From assembly GCA_963850345.1 (NCBI GenBank), contig CAWKKW010000002.1:682001-746000 (forward strand): a stretch of DNA of 64,000 bases, in the 5' to 3' direction. Below, piece after piece: positions 8,592 to 16,055 of this stretch. The notes beneath the pieces are model-generated. The model saw only the letters and a program-made list of their open reading frames with translations, ran no database searches and was not told where the DNA came from. The translations under genes and the position numbers were made by a program. Source of the DNA: CAWKKW01 sp963850345. GTDB taxonomy: Bacteria > Acidobacteriota > Terriglobia > Terriglobales > Acidobacteriaceae. Every line of letters starts with the position of its first letter. Positions within the stretch are counted from its first letter, which is position 1.

Positions 8592-9596
8592 ATGGCAGTC
8601 AAGGTTGGCATCAATGGCTTCGGCCGCATCGGTCGCAACGTGCTTCGCGCGGCGCTCGGCAATCCCGAAATCGATTTCGTCGCGGTCAACGACCTCACCA
8701 GTCCAAAGACCCTCGCCCATCTTCTCAAGTACGACTCCATTCTGGGCAACCTGAAAAATGAGATCACGGCTGGCGATAATTTCATCACGGTCGATGGCAA
8801 GAAGATCACAGTGTTCGCAGAGAAAGATCCCGCCAAGTTAGATTGGGCCTCGACCGGCGCGCAAATCATCGTCGAGTCCACCGGCCACTTCACCGATGCC
8901 ACCAAGGCGAAGGCTCACCTCGGAACGACAGTCAAAAAGGTCATCATCTCCGCGCCTGCTTCCAACGAAGACCTGACCATCGTGCTGGGTGTGAATGACT
9001 CCAAGTACGATGCCAAGGCGCACAACGTCATCTCCAACGCCTCCTGCACCACCAACTGCCTCGCACCCGTCGCCAAGGTTCTTCAGGACTCGTTCGGCAT
9101 CGTCTCCGGCATCATGACCACGATTCACAGCTACACCAACGACCAGGTGATCCTCGACTTTCCACACAAGGATCTTCGCCGCGCCCGCGCTGCTGCCTTA
9201 TCCATGATTCCTACCTCCACCGGCGCTGCCAAGGCACTCAAGCTGGTCATTCCTGAATTGGCCGGCAAACTTGATGGGTTCGCTATCCGCGTACCGACTC
9301 CAAACGTCTCGGTGGTCGATCTCACCTTCGTCGCCGAAAAGCCTATCACCGCCGCTTCCGTCAACGCAGCCATCAAGACTGCTGCGGAAGGCGAACTGAA
9401 GGGCATTCTGGGCTACACCGAAGAAGAGCTCGTCTCCAGCGACTACAAGGGCAATCCGCTGTCGTCGATCTTTGACGCGCCCCTCACCAAAGTCGTCGGC
9501 AACATGGGCAAGATCATCAGCTGGTACGACAACGAGTGGGGCTACTCCAATCGCGTTGTTGACCTGATCTCGTTCCTCGAGAAAAAGGGCCTGTAA
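8592..9596 (+). CDS. gap: Glyceraldehyde-3-phosphate dehydrogenase, type I
   Basis: A 334-residue NAD-dependent phosphorylating GAPDH: Rossmann start VGINGFGRIGR (residues 5-15), catalytic SCTTNC at 151-156 with Cys152 as nucleophile, and the C-terminal WYDNEWGYSNR. It converts glyceraldehyde 3-phosphate to 1,3-bisphosphoglycerate in glycolysis and gluconeogenesis. The frame is open a further 300 bases upstream, but the start at 8592 matches the family N-terminus and has a GAAGGAG ribosome binding site. First gene of gap-pgk-tpiA. Confidence 0.96.
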   Translation: MAVKVGINGFGRIGRNVLRAALGNPEIDFVAVNDLTSPKTLAHLLKYDSILGNLKNEITAGDNFITVDGKKITVFAEKDPAKLDWASTGAQIIVESTGHFTDATKAKAHLGTTVKKVIISAPASNEDLTIVLGVNDSKYDAKAHNVISNASCTTNCLAPVAKVLQDSFGIVSGIMTTIHSYTNDQVILDFPHKDLRRARAAALSMIPTSTGAAKALKLVIPELAGKLDGFAIRVPTPNVSVVDLTFVAEKPITAASVNAAIKTAAEGELKGILGYTEEELVSSDYKGNPLSSIFDAPLTKVVGNMGKIISWYDNEWGYSNRVVDLISFLEKKGL

Positions 9597-9616
9597 GCAG
9601 CGATCTCCGGACTTGC

Positions 9617-9654
9617 GGCAGATGAGGGTTGGGCCGATTGGCCTGACCCCTGCC
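9617..9654 (+). other. Intercistronic hairpin between gap and pgk
   Basis: A 10-bp stem with two G-U pairs (9626-9635 with 9640-9649, loop GATT), extended by a second 5-bp helix GGCAG/CTGCC (9617-9621 with 9650-9654) across a 4-nt bulge. There is no U-run, so it is not a canonical terminator. It may act as a processing or 3'-stabilising element that sets the gap:pgk mRNA ratio; this is inference. Confidence 0.5.
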
Positions 9655-9703
9655 GCCCTCCCCTATGTTTGGGCCCTCAACGCACTCTTCTGGATACTCC
9701 GCC

Positions 9704-10918
9704 ATGCCAAAGCTTTCGATTCGCGATCTGGATCTGCAACACAAACACGTCTTCATGCGCGTTGACTTCAATGTCCCTCTTACTGAAGACGGCTCAACCA
9801 TCACCGACGACACCCGCATCAAGGAAACCCTGCCTACAATCAAGTACGCGCTCCAGCACAAGGCCAAGCTGATTCTCGCCTCGCACCTGGGACGCCCCAA
9901 GGGCAAAGTCAATCCGAAGTACAGCCTGCGTCCTATCGTCGACCGGCTGCGCACCCTGCTCGATCACGAATTGGGCGAGAGCGTCAACGTTGCCTTTTCG
10001 CCCGATTGCGTCGGCGAGGTCGCGACCGAGCTATCCCGCCAACTGGAATCCGGTCAGGTGCTGTTACTTGAAAACCTTCGCTTCCACGCGGAAGAGGAAA
10101 AGAACGATTCGGCCTTCGCACAGCAGTTGGCGAAGCTGGCCGAGATCTACGTGAACGACGCATTTGGCAGCGCTCACCGCGCCCACGCCTCCACCGAAGG
10201 CATCACTCACTACATCAAGCAATCGGCCGCCGGGCTGCTCATGGAGAAGGAACTCGACTACATGGGCAAGGCGCTCGAGTCGCCATCCAAGCCGTTCGTC
10301 GCCATTCTCGGCGGGGCCAAAGTGTCGGACAAGATCGAAGTAATTGACAACCTGCTGGGCAAAGTCGATGCGCTGCTGATCGGCGGCGGCATGGCTTACA
10401 CCTTTCTCAAGGCCAGGGGACAGGACGTAGGCAAGTCGCTGCTGGAGGCGGACAAGCTTGACGTTGCCAAAGAGGCTTTGTCCAAGGCCGAGGCGAAGGG
10501 CGTTCGTTTCCTGCTTCCCATCGATCACGTGCTCGCCAACAAGTTTGCACCGGATGCGGCTACGCAGATGTTTGAAGGAGACGGCCCGTTTCCCGCCGAA
10601 TGGATGGCTCTCGACATCGGCCCGAAGACGATTGCCCTCTTCATCAAGGAGATCGGCGACGCAGCAACCATCGTCTGGAACGGCCCCATGGGCGTGTTCG
10701 AGATGCCGGCCTTTGCGGCAGGCACCAATGAGGTGGCGCTCGCGGTCGCCAACAACATCGATGCCATTTCGATTATCGGCGGCGGCGACTCCGCGTCGGC
10801 AGTGAAGAAGGCCGGCGTAGCAGACCGGATCACGCACATCTCGACGGGCGGCGGCGCCTCGCTTGAGTTCCTGGAAGGCAAAAAGCTTCCCGGAGTCGAA
10901 GCGCTATCGAATAAGTAA
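9704..10918 (+). CDS. pgk: Phosphoglycerate kinase
   Basis: A 404-residue enzyme that transfers phosphate from 1,3-bisphosphoglycerate to ADP. Family signatures: RVDFNVPL near residue 19, the SHLGRPKG substrate loop, KVSDKIEVIDNLL, WNGPMGVFE and the nucleotide loop GGGDSASAV at about 359-367. The frame is open to 9665, but the ATG at 9704 gives the standard N-terminus (MPKLSIRDLDL). It follows gap by about 107 bases, with a hairpin between. Confidence 0.96.
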   Translation: MPKLSIRDLDLQHKHVFMRVDFNVPLTEDGSTITDDTRIKETLPTIKYALQHKAKLILASHLGRPKGKVNPKYSLRPIVDRLRTLLDHELGESVNVAFSPDCVGEVATELSRQLESGQVLLLENLRFHAEEEKNDSAFAQQLAKLAEIYVNDAFGSAHRAHASTEGITHYIKQSAAGLLMEKELDYMGKALESPSKPFVAILGGAKVSDKIEVIDNLLGKVDALLIGGGMAYTFLKARGQDVGKSLLEADKLDVAKEALSKAEAKGVRFLLPIDHVLANKFAPDAATQMFEGDGPFPAEWMALDIGPKTIALFIKEIGDAATIVWNGPMGVFEMPAFAAGTNEVALAVANNIDAISIIGGGDSASAVKKAGVADRITHISTGGGASLEFLEGKKLPGVEALSNK

Positions 10919-10998
10919 CTGTACTATTAGCAAATAAACCAGCGTTTGCGATGGTCCGGCGACATCGCAAGCGGCGAAGGAAAGGAGCCCGATTCAGA

Positions 10999-11313
10999 AT
11001 GCTGTTGGTCTTTCTCGTTCTCGGGCTTCTCGCCACCGCCCTGTCGTTCCTCGTTCCCGCCTGGCGCAAGTATGAATTGTGGCCCTATACGGTGCTCATG
11101 CCCCTCGTCGCGGCTACCACCTGGCAACTTATCCTTGAATTGCTCGTTACGCTGTACGCTCGATTCTCCGGCGACACGATTACCTTCAACTTTGGTTTTC
11201 CCGGAGGCCTGATCGTGGTCCTGATCTGCTCGGTTCCGGGCGCAACCCTTGCACTACTTTTTGTCCGCTGGCTTCGGCGGGATCGTCGGTCCGCAACACA
11301 AGAATCTATATAG
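10999..11313 (+). CDS. Small membrane protein inside the glycolytic operon
   Basis: A 104-residue protein with about three membrane helices (near residues 2-20, 29-50 and 69-90) and a basic C-terminus (RWLRRDRRS). No family is recognised. I chose ATG 10999 because AAAGGAG sits 11-12 bases upstream; an in-frame ATG at 10951 would add 16 very basic residues and lies just 32 bases after pgk. It lies between pgk and tpiA on the same strand with short gaps, so it is almost certainly co-transcribed with them. The function is unknown. Confidence 0.65.
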   Translation: MLLVFLVLGLLATALSFLVPAWRKYELWPYTVLMPLVAATTWQLILELLVTLYARFSGDTITFNFGFPGGLIVVLICSVPGATLALLFVRWLRRDRRSATQESI

Positions 11314-11327
11314 ATAGGAACTTACAT

Positions 11328-12080
11328 ATGTCTCGCAAAGCCCTGATTGCCGCGAACTGGAAGATGTACAAGACACCCGTCGAAGCGCAAAACTTCGTCA
11401 AGACCTTTCTGCCCCTGGTTACGAATCACGATCGCGACGAGATCGTGCTTGCCCCTTCGTTCACATCACTGAGCGTAGTCATCGCCGCGGTGAGCGGATC
11501 AAACGTATCCGTCGCTGCGCAGAATGTTCACTTCGCCGAGGAAGGCGCTTACACCGGCGAGACCTCCGCTGCCATGCTCACCGCCATCGCGGCCACCCAC
11601 GTCCTCATCGGGCACTCCGAGCGCCGTCAGTATTTCAATGAAACCGACGAAACGGTCAACCTCAAGCTGAAGACCGCGCTCAAGCACAATCTGGTTCCCA
11701 TCGTCTGCATCGGAGAAGTTCTCGCCGAGCGCGAAGGCGGCAAGACCGGGGAGGTGCTGCAGCGCCAGGTTAGCAAGGGTTTGGCTGGGCTCAGTCCCGA
11801 AGAGGCTGCTCCTATCGTGATCGCCTATGAACCGGTATGGGCCATCGGGACCGGCAAGACAGCCACGCCTGAGATGGCTGCCGAAGCACACCTGGTGATT
11901 CGCAGCGAGGTAGCGCGCGCACTCGGCCGCGAGGTCGCGGACGCAATGCGCATTCTCTACGGCGGCAGCGTCAAGCCTGACAACGCGAGTTCCCTGCTCA
12001 ATCAGCCCGAGATCGATGGCGCGCTGGTCGGCGGCGCGAGCCTCGATCCGCACTCGTTTGCAAAGATCGTCAAGTATTAA
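11328..12080 (+). CDS. tpiA: Triose-phosphate isomerase
   Basis: A 250-residue TIM barrel that interconverts dihydroxyacetone phosphate and glyceraldehyde 3-phosphate. Asn10 and Lys12 (AANWKMYK), electrophilic His96 (GHSERR), catalytic Glu168 (AYEPVWAIGTG), and the phosphate loop YGGSVKPDN are all present. Standard length. It starts 14 bases after the small membrane protein gene and ends the operon, followed by a terminator at 12102. Confidence 0.96.
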   Translation: MSRKALIAANWKMYKTPVEAQNFVKTFLPLVTNHDRDEIVLAPSFTSLSVVIAAVSGSNVSVAAQNVHFAEEGAYTGETSAAMLTAIAATHVLIGHSERRQYFNETDETVNLKLKTALKHNLVPIVCIGEVLAEREGGKTGEVLQRQVSKGLAGLSPEEAAPIVIAYEPVWAIGTGKTATPEMAAEAHLVIRSEVARALGREVADAMRILYGGSVKPDNASSLLNQPEIDGALVGGASLDPHSFAKIVKY

Positions 12081-12101
12081 GCAGTTCGTAGGAATACAAG
12101 G

Positions 12102-12132
12102 GCCGCCCCTCGCAGAGGCGGCTCTTTCTATT
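12102..12132 (+). terminator. Terminator of the gap-pgk-tpiA operon
   Basis: Stem GCCGCC (12102-12107) with GGCGGC (12117-12122), 9-nt loop, followed on the plus strand by a U-rich tract (TCTTTCTATTT). It sits 21 bases after the tpiA stop and runs into the 3' end of the convergent OsmC gene. Confidence 0.75.
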
Positions 12133-12568
12133 TCGCTACTGCCTCAGGAGCGGCGCCGACGAAACCCGCGTGTGCAGGTGTCTTGACCTGGAGTGCGATC
12201 TTGGGCGGATGCAGCAGAGTATTGTGAATCAGGCAGTGATGCACTGCCTCCTCCACTCCGCGCATCTGGTCTTCGGTACACTCCACTGGCAGACTCACCT
12301 CGATTTCAAAGTCATCGAGCCGTGCCGGCCCCCGCAGTTTCTGTGCGGTCACCTTCACGCAGGTACCCTCCGCGGCCAAACCTTTTTTCTTCAGAAATGC
12401 CGCTGCATAAAATCCCGCGCAGGATCCGAGCGACGCCAGCATAAGCTCCGGAGGCGTCATGCCTTCATCGAACCCTCCGTTCTCCGGGGGCTGGTCACAG
12501 GCGATGACATGCGAGCGCGCACGAATTGCGAATTGAACTGCTCCGACATGCTCCACTAACACTTCCAT
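12128..12568 (-). CDS. OsmC/Ohr family peroxidase-like protein
   Basis: A 146-residue OsmC-fold protein. The two redox cysteines are Cys50 (LGSCAGFYAAAFL) and Cys112 (AVHHCLIHNTLL), as in thiol peroxidases that reduce organic hydroperoxides. The frame is open to 12802, but that upstream part overlaps the sigma factor gene. The ATG at 12568 has GGAGGAAC seven bases before it and gives the usual OsmC N-terminus. It lies 56 bases after the ECF sigma gene on the same strand, which points to a peroxide or thiol stress role. Confidence 0.85.
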   Translation of the reverse strand: MEVLVEHVGAVQFAIRARSHVIACDQPPENGGFDEGMTPPELMLASLGSCAGFYAAAFLKKKGLAAEGTCVKVTAQKLRGPARLDDFEIEVSLPVECTEDQMRGVEEAVHHCLIHNTLLHPPKIALQVKTPAHAGFVGAAPEAVAK

Positions 12569-12624
12569 ACAAGTTCCTCCTTCTGTTCCCACCGCGCCAC
12601 CCAGCGTGGCCAACGGAATGTCGC

Positions 12625-13134
12625 TCATGACTGCAGCGCACGATCCAACTCGCCTCGCAGAAGCTTGCGGGCACGATGCAGTCTCGACTTCATGGCGCTC
12701 AGGCTTAGCCCAAGGCGCAGCGCCACTTCGTCCCCAGGTAGCTCTTCGATATCGCGCAGTTGCAGCACCTGTCGCGAAGAATGGGGGATCGCTGCCATAC
12801 ACGCGGCGATTCGCTCTTTCAACTCCAAGGCCTCGAGCCTGGCTTGCGGAGCCGCAGTGTGGGATTGCATCTCCATCCCCGCCTCATCCAATTCAGACAA
12901 TTGCATCAAGGGCAGCAGCGCCTCCTTTCGCTTCAATCGCCAACAGACTCGGCTTGCAATGCGCGCCAGCCATGCCCGAAACGCCGCCGCATCCTGCAGT
13001 TGATCCAGATGTCTGTATGCGCGCAGCAACGCTTCGATCAGCACGTCTTCGGCGTCTTCGCGATTGCCGCAGACGCGAACCATCTGCCGATACACTGCGT
13101 CCCTGTGTTGATTCGTCAGCTTATCGAAATCCAC
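12625..13134 (-). CDS. ECF-type RNA polymerase sigma factor
   Basis: A 169-residue sigma-70 factor of the extracytoplasmic-function class with only regions 2 (about residues 5-75, including EDAEDVLIEALLRAYRHL and FRAWLARIASRVCWRLKR) and 4 (about 108-160, including VALRLGLSLSAMKSRLHRARKLL). It directs RNA polymerase to a small stress regulon. No anti-sigma factor gene is adjacent: its partners are the upstream membrane rhodanese (3-base gap) and the downstream OsmC protein. Control by the redox state of the rhodanese partner is a speculation. Confidence 0.9.
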   Translation of the reverse strand: MDFDKLTNQHRDAVYRQMVRVCGNREDAEDVLIEALLRAYRHLDQLQDAAAFRAWLARIASRVCWRLKRKEALLPLMQLSELDEAGMEMQSHTAAPQARLEALELKERIAACMAAIPHSSRQVLQLRDIEELPGDEVALRLGLSLSAMKSRLHRARKLLRGELDRALQS

Positions 13135-13137
13135 GCC

Positions 13138-13716
13138 CTACCTGGCCACCAGATCGCCTTTCCTGCCCTCTGTGCCTGCGTTCACACTGCACCCGGAAGA
13201 ACGCACAGCATTCCACGGCATCCGCGCGAGCAGCCGAGCCATGCCACAGATGTCGGTGAATCCGGCGAAGGTGAGTCCGAGACCAACTACAGCAGCCAGC
13301 GAGATCCACCCCCGACCCAGGGTCAGCGAAAGCGCCACTCCGGTCAGCACGATCCATCCTGCAGCCAGTCGAACCTGCCGCTCCAGTGACCAGCCCGTCC
13401 GGCTAGATCGAACCAGCGGCCAACCGGCGTCCCGCCACGCTTTCGTCCCGCCCTCGAGAACATCGCTGCCAATCCCATGCTTCGCCAGCCGGTCCGACGC
13501 CAGCTCCGCCCTCTGCCCCGACTGGCACACCAGCAACAGTGGCCTCGATCGGTCCAGGTCTTCAATCCGTGATTCCAGCTCCTCCAGGGGGATGTTGCAC
13601 GCCTGAGGCAGATGTCCCGCACGAAACTCTGTGCCGGAGCGAACATCCACAATCTGCGGAAGCTGATTGCGCATCCAGAGGTCTTCCAAGGTTTTCACGC
13701 TTACTTTCAATTCCAC
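13138..13716 (-). CDS. Rhodanese-DUF2892 membrane sulfurtransferase (YgaP-like)
   Basis: A 192-residue fusion. Residues 5-105 are a rhodanese domain with active-site Cys64 in the loop CQSGQR, carrying sulfur as a persulfide. Residues about 110-165 are a DUF2892 segment with two membrane helices (LAAGWIVLTGVALSLTLG and ISLAAVVGLGLTFAGFTDI), so the rhodanese faces the cytoplasm at the inner membrane, as in YgaP. Start codon GTG at 13716, with GAGGG upstream. It is the first gene of rhodanese-sigma-OsmC. The start codon lies in an inverted repeat (see 13711-13736). Confidence 0.85.
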   Translation of the reverse strand: MELKVSVKTLEDLWMRNQLPQIVDVRSGTEFRAGHLPQACNIPLEELESRIEDLDRSRPLLLVCQSGQRAELASDRLAKHGIGSDVLEGGTKAWRDAGWPLVRSSRTGWSLERQVRLAAGWIVLTGVALSLTLGRGWISLAAVVGLGLTFAGFTDICGMARLLARMPWNAVRSSGCSVNAGTEGRKGDLVAR

Positions 13717-13736
13717 ACTGACCCTCTACTGTGGAA
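13711..13736 (-). promoter_or_regulatory. Inverted repeat enclosing the RBS and start codon of the rhodanese gene
   Basis: TTCCACA (13711-13717) and TGTGGAA (13730-13736) are perfect inverted copies 12 bases apart. In the mRNA the GTG start is in the stem and the AGAGGG ribosome binding site is in the loop. It could be a DNA operator or a small RNA switch; no evidence separates these. Confidence 0.35.
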
Positions 13737-13881
13737 GAGCCCGACAGAATTTAAAAGGATTCGCCGGCTGGATCTTTTTTCGATTCGGCGGGCGTTTGAG
13801 CGGCTCTGGTCATTCCCAACTCGCGCATTTAGAGTGAAACAGAGGGTGCCGTCGCGCATCCAAAAGCGTAGGAGGATTGCC

Positions 13882-14025
13882 TTGTACGACATCATTACCA
13901 GCCCCCCGGCCGTGATCATCCTGTTGTTCACGCTGTTTTTCAGTTCGATTCTGTGGGCCACCGGTGGCCACAAGGGCAGTGCCACGACGCCAACGACGGA
14001 CGAGCATATCGGCCCGTCGCATTAG
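13882..14025 (+). CDS. 47-residue single-pass membrane peptide, TTG start
   Basis: A short frame with TTG start, preceded at 6 bases by a full AGGAGG (13870-13875), which is what decides the start. It encodes one strongly hydrophobic helix (PPAVIILLFTLFFSSILWA, about residues 9-27) and a Gly/Thr/His-rich polar tail. No known family. It could be a small subunit or regulator for a membrane complex. It ends 9 bases before the end of the convergent Rieske gene and is divergent from the rhodanese-sigma operon. Confidence 0.55.
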   Translation: MYDIITSPPAVIILLFTLFFSSILWATGGHKGSATTPTTDEHIGPSH

Positions 14026-14034
14026 GCGCCAGTG

Positions 14035-14346
14035 TCACTTGAGCTCGGCATAAACCGCATCGTCTGAGAGCTTTGCGGGGTATACCTCTACTTTTTCTTG
14101 AGGGGAATGCGTTGCCTGCCCGGTCTTGAGATCGAAGGCCCATGCGTGCCAGGGGCAGATCAGTTTTCCGTGCTCCACTAAGCCCTGACCCAGAGGTCCG
14201 CCGCGGTGTGGACAGGCGTTGTCCATCACGGTCGCTACGCCCTGTGTATACGCCAGACAATAGGTCTTTCCCTCGATCGCAATTTCCCTGGCCTGGCCAT
14301 CTGGCGGAAGCTCGCTTCGATCGCAGATCTTCACCAACTTGCTCAT
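14035..14346 (-). CDS. Rieske-type [2Fe-2S] ferredoxin (NirD/BphF-like)
   Basis: A 103-residue single-domain Rieske protein: first ligand box CPHRGG with Cys45 and His47, second box CPWHAW with Cys64 and His67. The length and the lack of a signal peptide fit soluble ferredoxins of oxygenases or nitrite-reductase small subunits (NirD). No oxygenase or nitrite reductase gene is near, so the electron partner is unknown. A ribosome binding site AGGAAGGT precedes the ATG. Confidence 0.9.
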   Translation of the reverse strand: MSKLVKICDRSELPPDGQAREIAIEGKTYCLAYTQGVATVMDNACPHRGGPLGQGLVEHGKLICPWHAWAFDLKTGQATHSPQEKVEVYPAKLSDDAVYAELK

Positions 14347-14444
14347 ACCTTCCTGTCTGCTTCCTGTGGCCTACGTGGCACTTTCAACGAGCCGTGTTCG
14401 CGCGGCCAACGGCGTCGTTTCCACCATGCTACGCTCTTCCTAAG

Positions 14445-14615
14445 ATGGCTCCTGAACCCACAACTCCAACCAAGCTGACGCCGGACGAGCGTCTCTGGTG
14501 TCCGGTGTGTGCGAAGCCCGTCGAAGACCCGTTAGTGTGCGGTGATTGTTCCGCCGTCATTTGCCGCGTTTGCGGCACTCCACTCGAGTCACCCGACGAA
14601 CTGGCCTTCGGCTGA
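14445..14615 (+). CDS. 56-residue zinc-ribbon protein
   Basis: Three CxxC pairs in 30 residues (CPVC, CGDC, CRVC) mark a small treble or zinc-ribbon protein, preceded by a short Pro/Thr-rich N-terminus. The ATG at 14445 starts a compact domain; the frame upstream to 14142 is antisense to the Rieske gene and not supported. It ends 9 bases before the hydrolase-like gene on the same strand, so the two are probably co-transcribed. It may bind zinc and mediate protein contacts; the function is unknown. Confidence 0.6.
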   Translation: MAPEPTTPTKLTPDERLWCPVCAKPVEDPLVCGDCSAVICRVCGTPLESPDELAFG

Positions 14616-14624
14616 TGTACTGCC

Positions 14625-15560
14625 ATGGCTAAATCCCCAAATCCGCAGCACAGCCGCACCGTGCGCACCTCTCCGTCCCGAGTGCAATCAGAGCCGGCCA
14701 TCCAGATCAGCGGGCGTTGGCTGACCTATGCGTTCTTTGGTTCACTGGCGGCTGCGGCACTTTGTGCGTATCTCACCATGTGCCTGCTCTTCTACCAGGG
14801 CCAGTGGCAGATCGTGTTTCACCCATCGCACACCATCACCAATACCCCGGCGAACTACGGCATGGCCTTCGATGAAATTCGCTTCGACGCAACCGAAGCA
14901 GGCGTTCTGCAGCTCGAGGGATGGTGGATTCCAGCTGAGCCGGGAAGCCGCTACGCCGCAGATACGATGTTGTTCTTTCACGATGGCTCCGGCTCGCTCT
15001 CCGATGCGGCACCTCGGCTGAAGGTACTGCATGCGCTGGGCATCAACGTCTTCGCGTTTGACTATCGAGGATTTGGACGAAGCGTCGACACCCATCCCTC
15101 CGAATCGCGCGTATACGCGGATGCCGAAGCAGCCTGGACTTACCTGGTCGATACTCGCCATCTTCGAGGGGCTTCGATTGTTCTCGCCGGAGAGGGTCTC
15201 GGAGCGGATGTTGCCACACAACTCGCCCGCAGCCACTCAGACGCTCCTGGGCTGATTTTGATCCATCCTGCTCCTCCCGCACTCACGTTGATTGCCAAAG
15301 ATCCGCGAACGCATCTGCTGCCGATCCGCTGGCTCTTTCACGACCGTTTTGACTTGATCCCGAAATTGCGCGATCTGCGCACTCCGAAGATTTTCGTCGC
15401 AGGCCAATCGGATTCGGAGAGGTCGAAGCAAGCGCAGGCGGCCTACCAGGCCTCCGCCGAGCCGAAGTCGATCGCGACTCTGCCCGCTGGAGATGACACC
15501 ATCGATCAGATGAAATGGCTGGAGTCTCTTCGCAGGTTCCTCGATGAGCAACTGCACTGA
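14625..15560 (+). CDS. Membrane-anchored alpha/beta-hydrolase-fold protein lacking the catalytic triad
   Basis: A 311-residue BEM46-like protein: a membrane anchor at about residues 33-56, then an alpha/beta hydrolase fold with the oxyanion HDGSGS loop (119-124) and FDYRGFGRS (145-153). The nucleophile elbow, normally GxSxG, reads GEGLG at 189-193, so the serine is Gly191. The expected triad histidine (GH-N-D-T in relatives) is Asp290 in AGDDTID. Asp263 (GQSD) is kept. This looks like a pseudoenzyme, perhaps a binding or scaffold protein. It is co-directional with the zinc-ribbon peptide. Confidence 0.75.
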   Translation: MAKSPNPQHSRTVRTSPSRVQSEPAIQISGRWLTYAFFGSLAAAALCAYLTMCLLFYQGQWQIVFHPSHTITNTPANYGMAFDEIRFDATEAGVLQLEGWWIPAEPGSRYAADTMLFFHDGSGSLSDAAPRLKVLHALGINVFAFDYRGFGRSVDTHPSESRVYADAEAAWTYLVDTRHLRGASIVLAGEGLGADVATQLARSHSDAPGLILIHPAPPALTLIAKDPRTHLLPIRWLFHDRFDLIPKLRDLRTPKIFVAGQSDSERSKQAQAAYQASAEPKSIATLPAGDDTIDQMKWLESLRRFLDEQLH

Positions 15561-15623
15561 CCCGAACTGCCCCTATACTTACCAATTGGCTTTCGCAGTT
15601 CGGCTGTACGAGAGGAGACTTGC

Positions 15624-16055
15624 ATGTTTGCATGGCTGGATCAGCTGCAACCCTTCGGCGAGCTCTTTATGCGCCTGGTCCTTGGCGCCATCATGGTGGC
15701 GCATGGCTATTCCAAAATCATTCCTCGGGGAGCTTTGTACAACTTTACCCACTACGTCGCAACGCTGGGGATGCCAGCCTGGCTGGGATACGTCTCCGCA
15801 TTTACTGAGTTCTTCGGCGGGATGCTGCTCATCGTCGGACTACTTACTCGCTTAGCCGCTCTAGGGGTGGCCATCGATATGGGAGTGGCGATCGCTCGCG
15901 TTCACCTGCGCGGCGGTCTTACGGGCCACCATGGACAGCCCGGTTTCGAGTTTCCGCTGGCGCTCTTTGCCATGGCGTTGATGATGATTGCTACAGGCGG
16001 CGGTCTGCTGGGTGCCGATGACAGGCTCGGCCGGAGCGGTGCTCTTCGCCGATGA
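15624..16055 (+). CDS. DoxX family inner-membrane protein
   Basis: A 143-residue protein with four membrane helices and the DoxX-typical opening (LFMRLVLGAIMVAHGYSKI) and middle (FTEFFGGMLLIVGLLTRLAA). Members form oxidoreductase-linked membrane complexes; in several bacteria DoxX pairs with thiol or oxidative stress proteins. The ribosome binding site GAGAGGAG precedes the ATG. It starts about 60 bases after the hydrolase-like gene and may share its transcript. A terminator follows at 16111. Confidence 0.85.
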   Translation: MFAWLDQLQPFGELFMRLVLGAIMVAHGYSKIIPRGALYNFTHYVATLGMPAWLGYVSAFTEFFGGMLLIVGLLTRLAALGVAIDMGVAIARVHLRGGLTGHHGQPGFEFPLALFAMALMMIATGGGLLGADDRLGRSGALRR

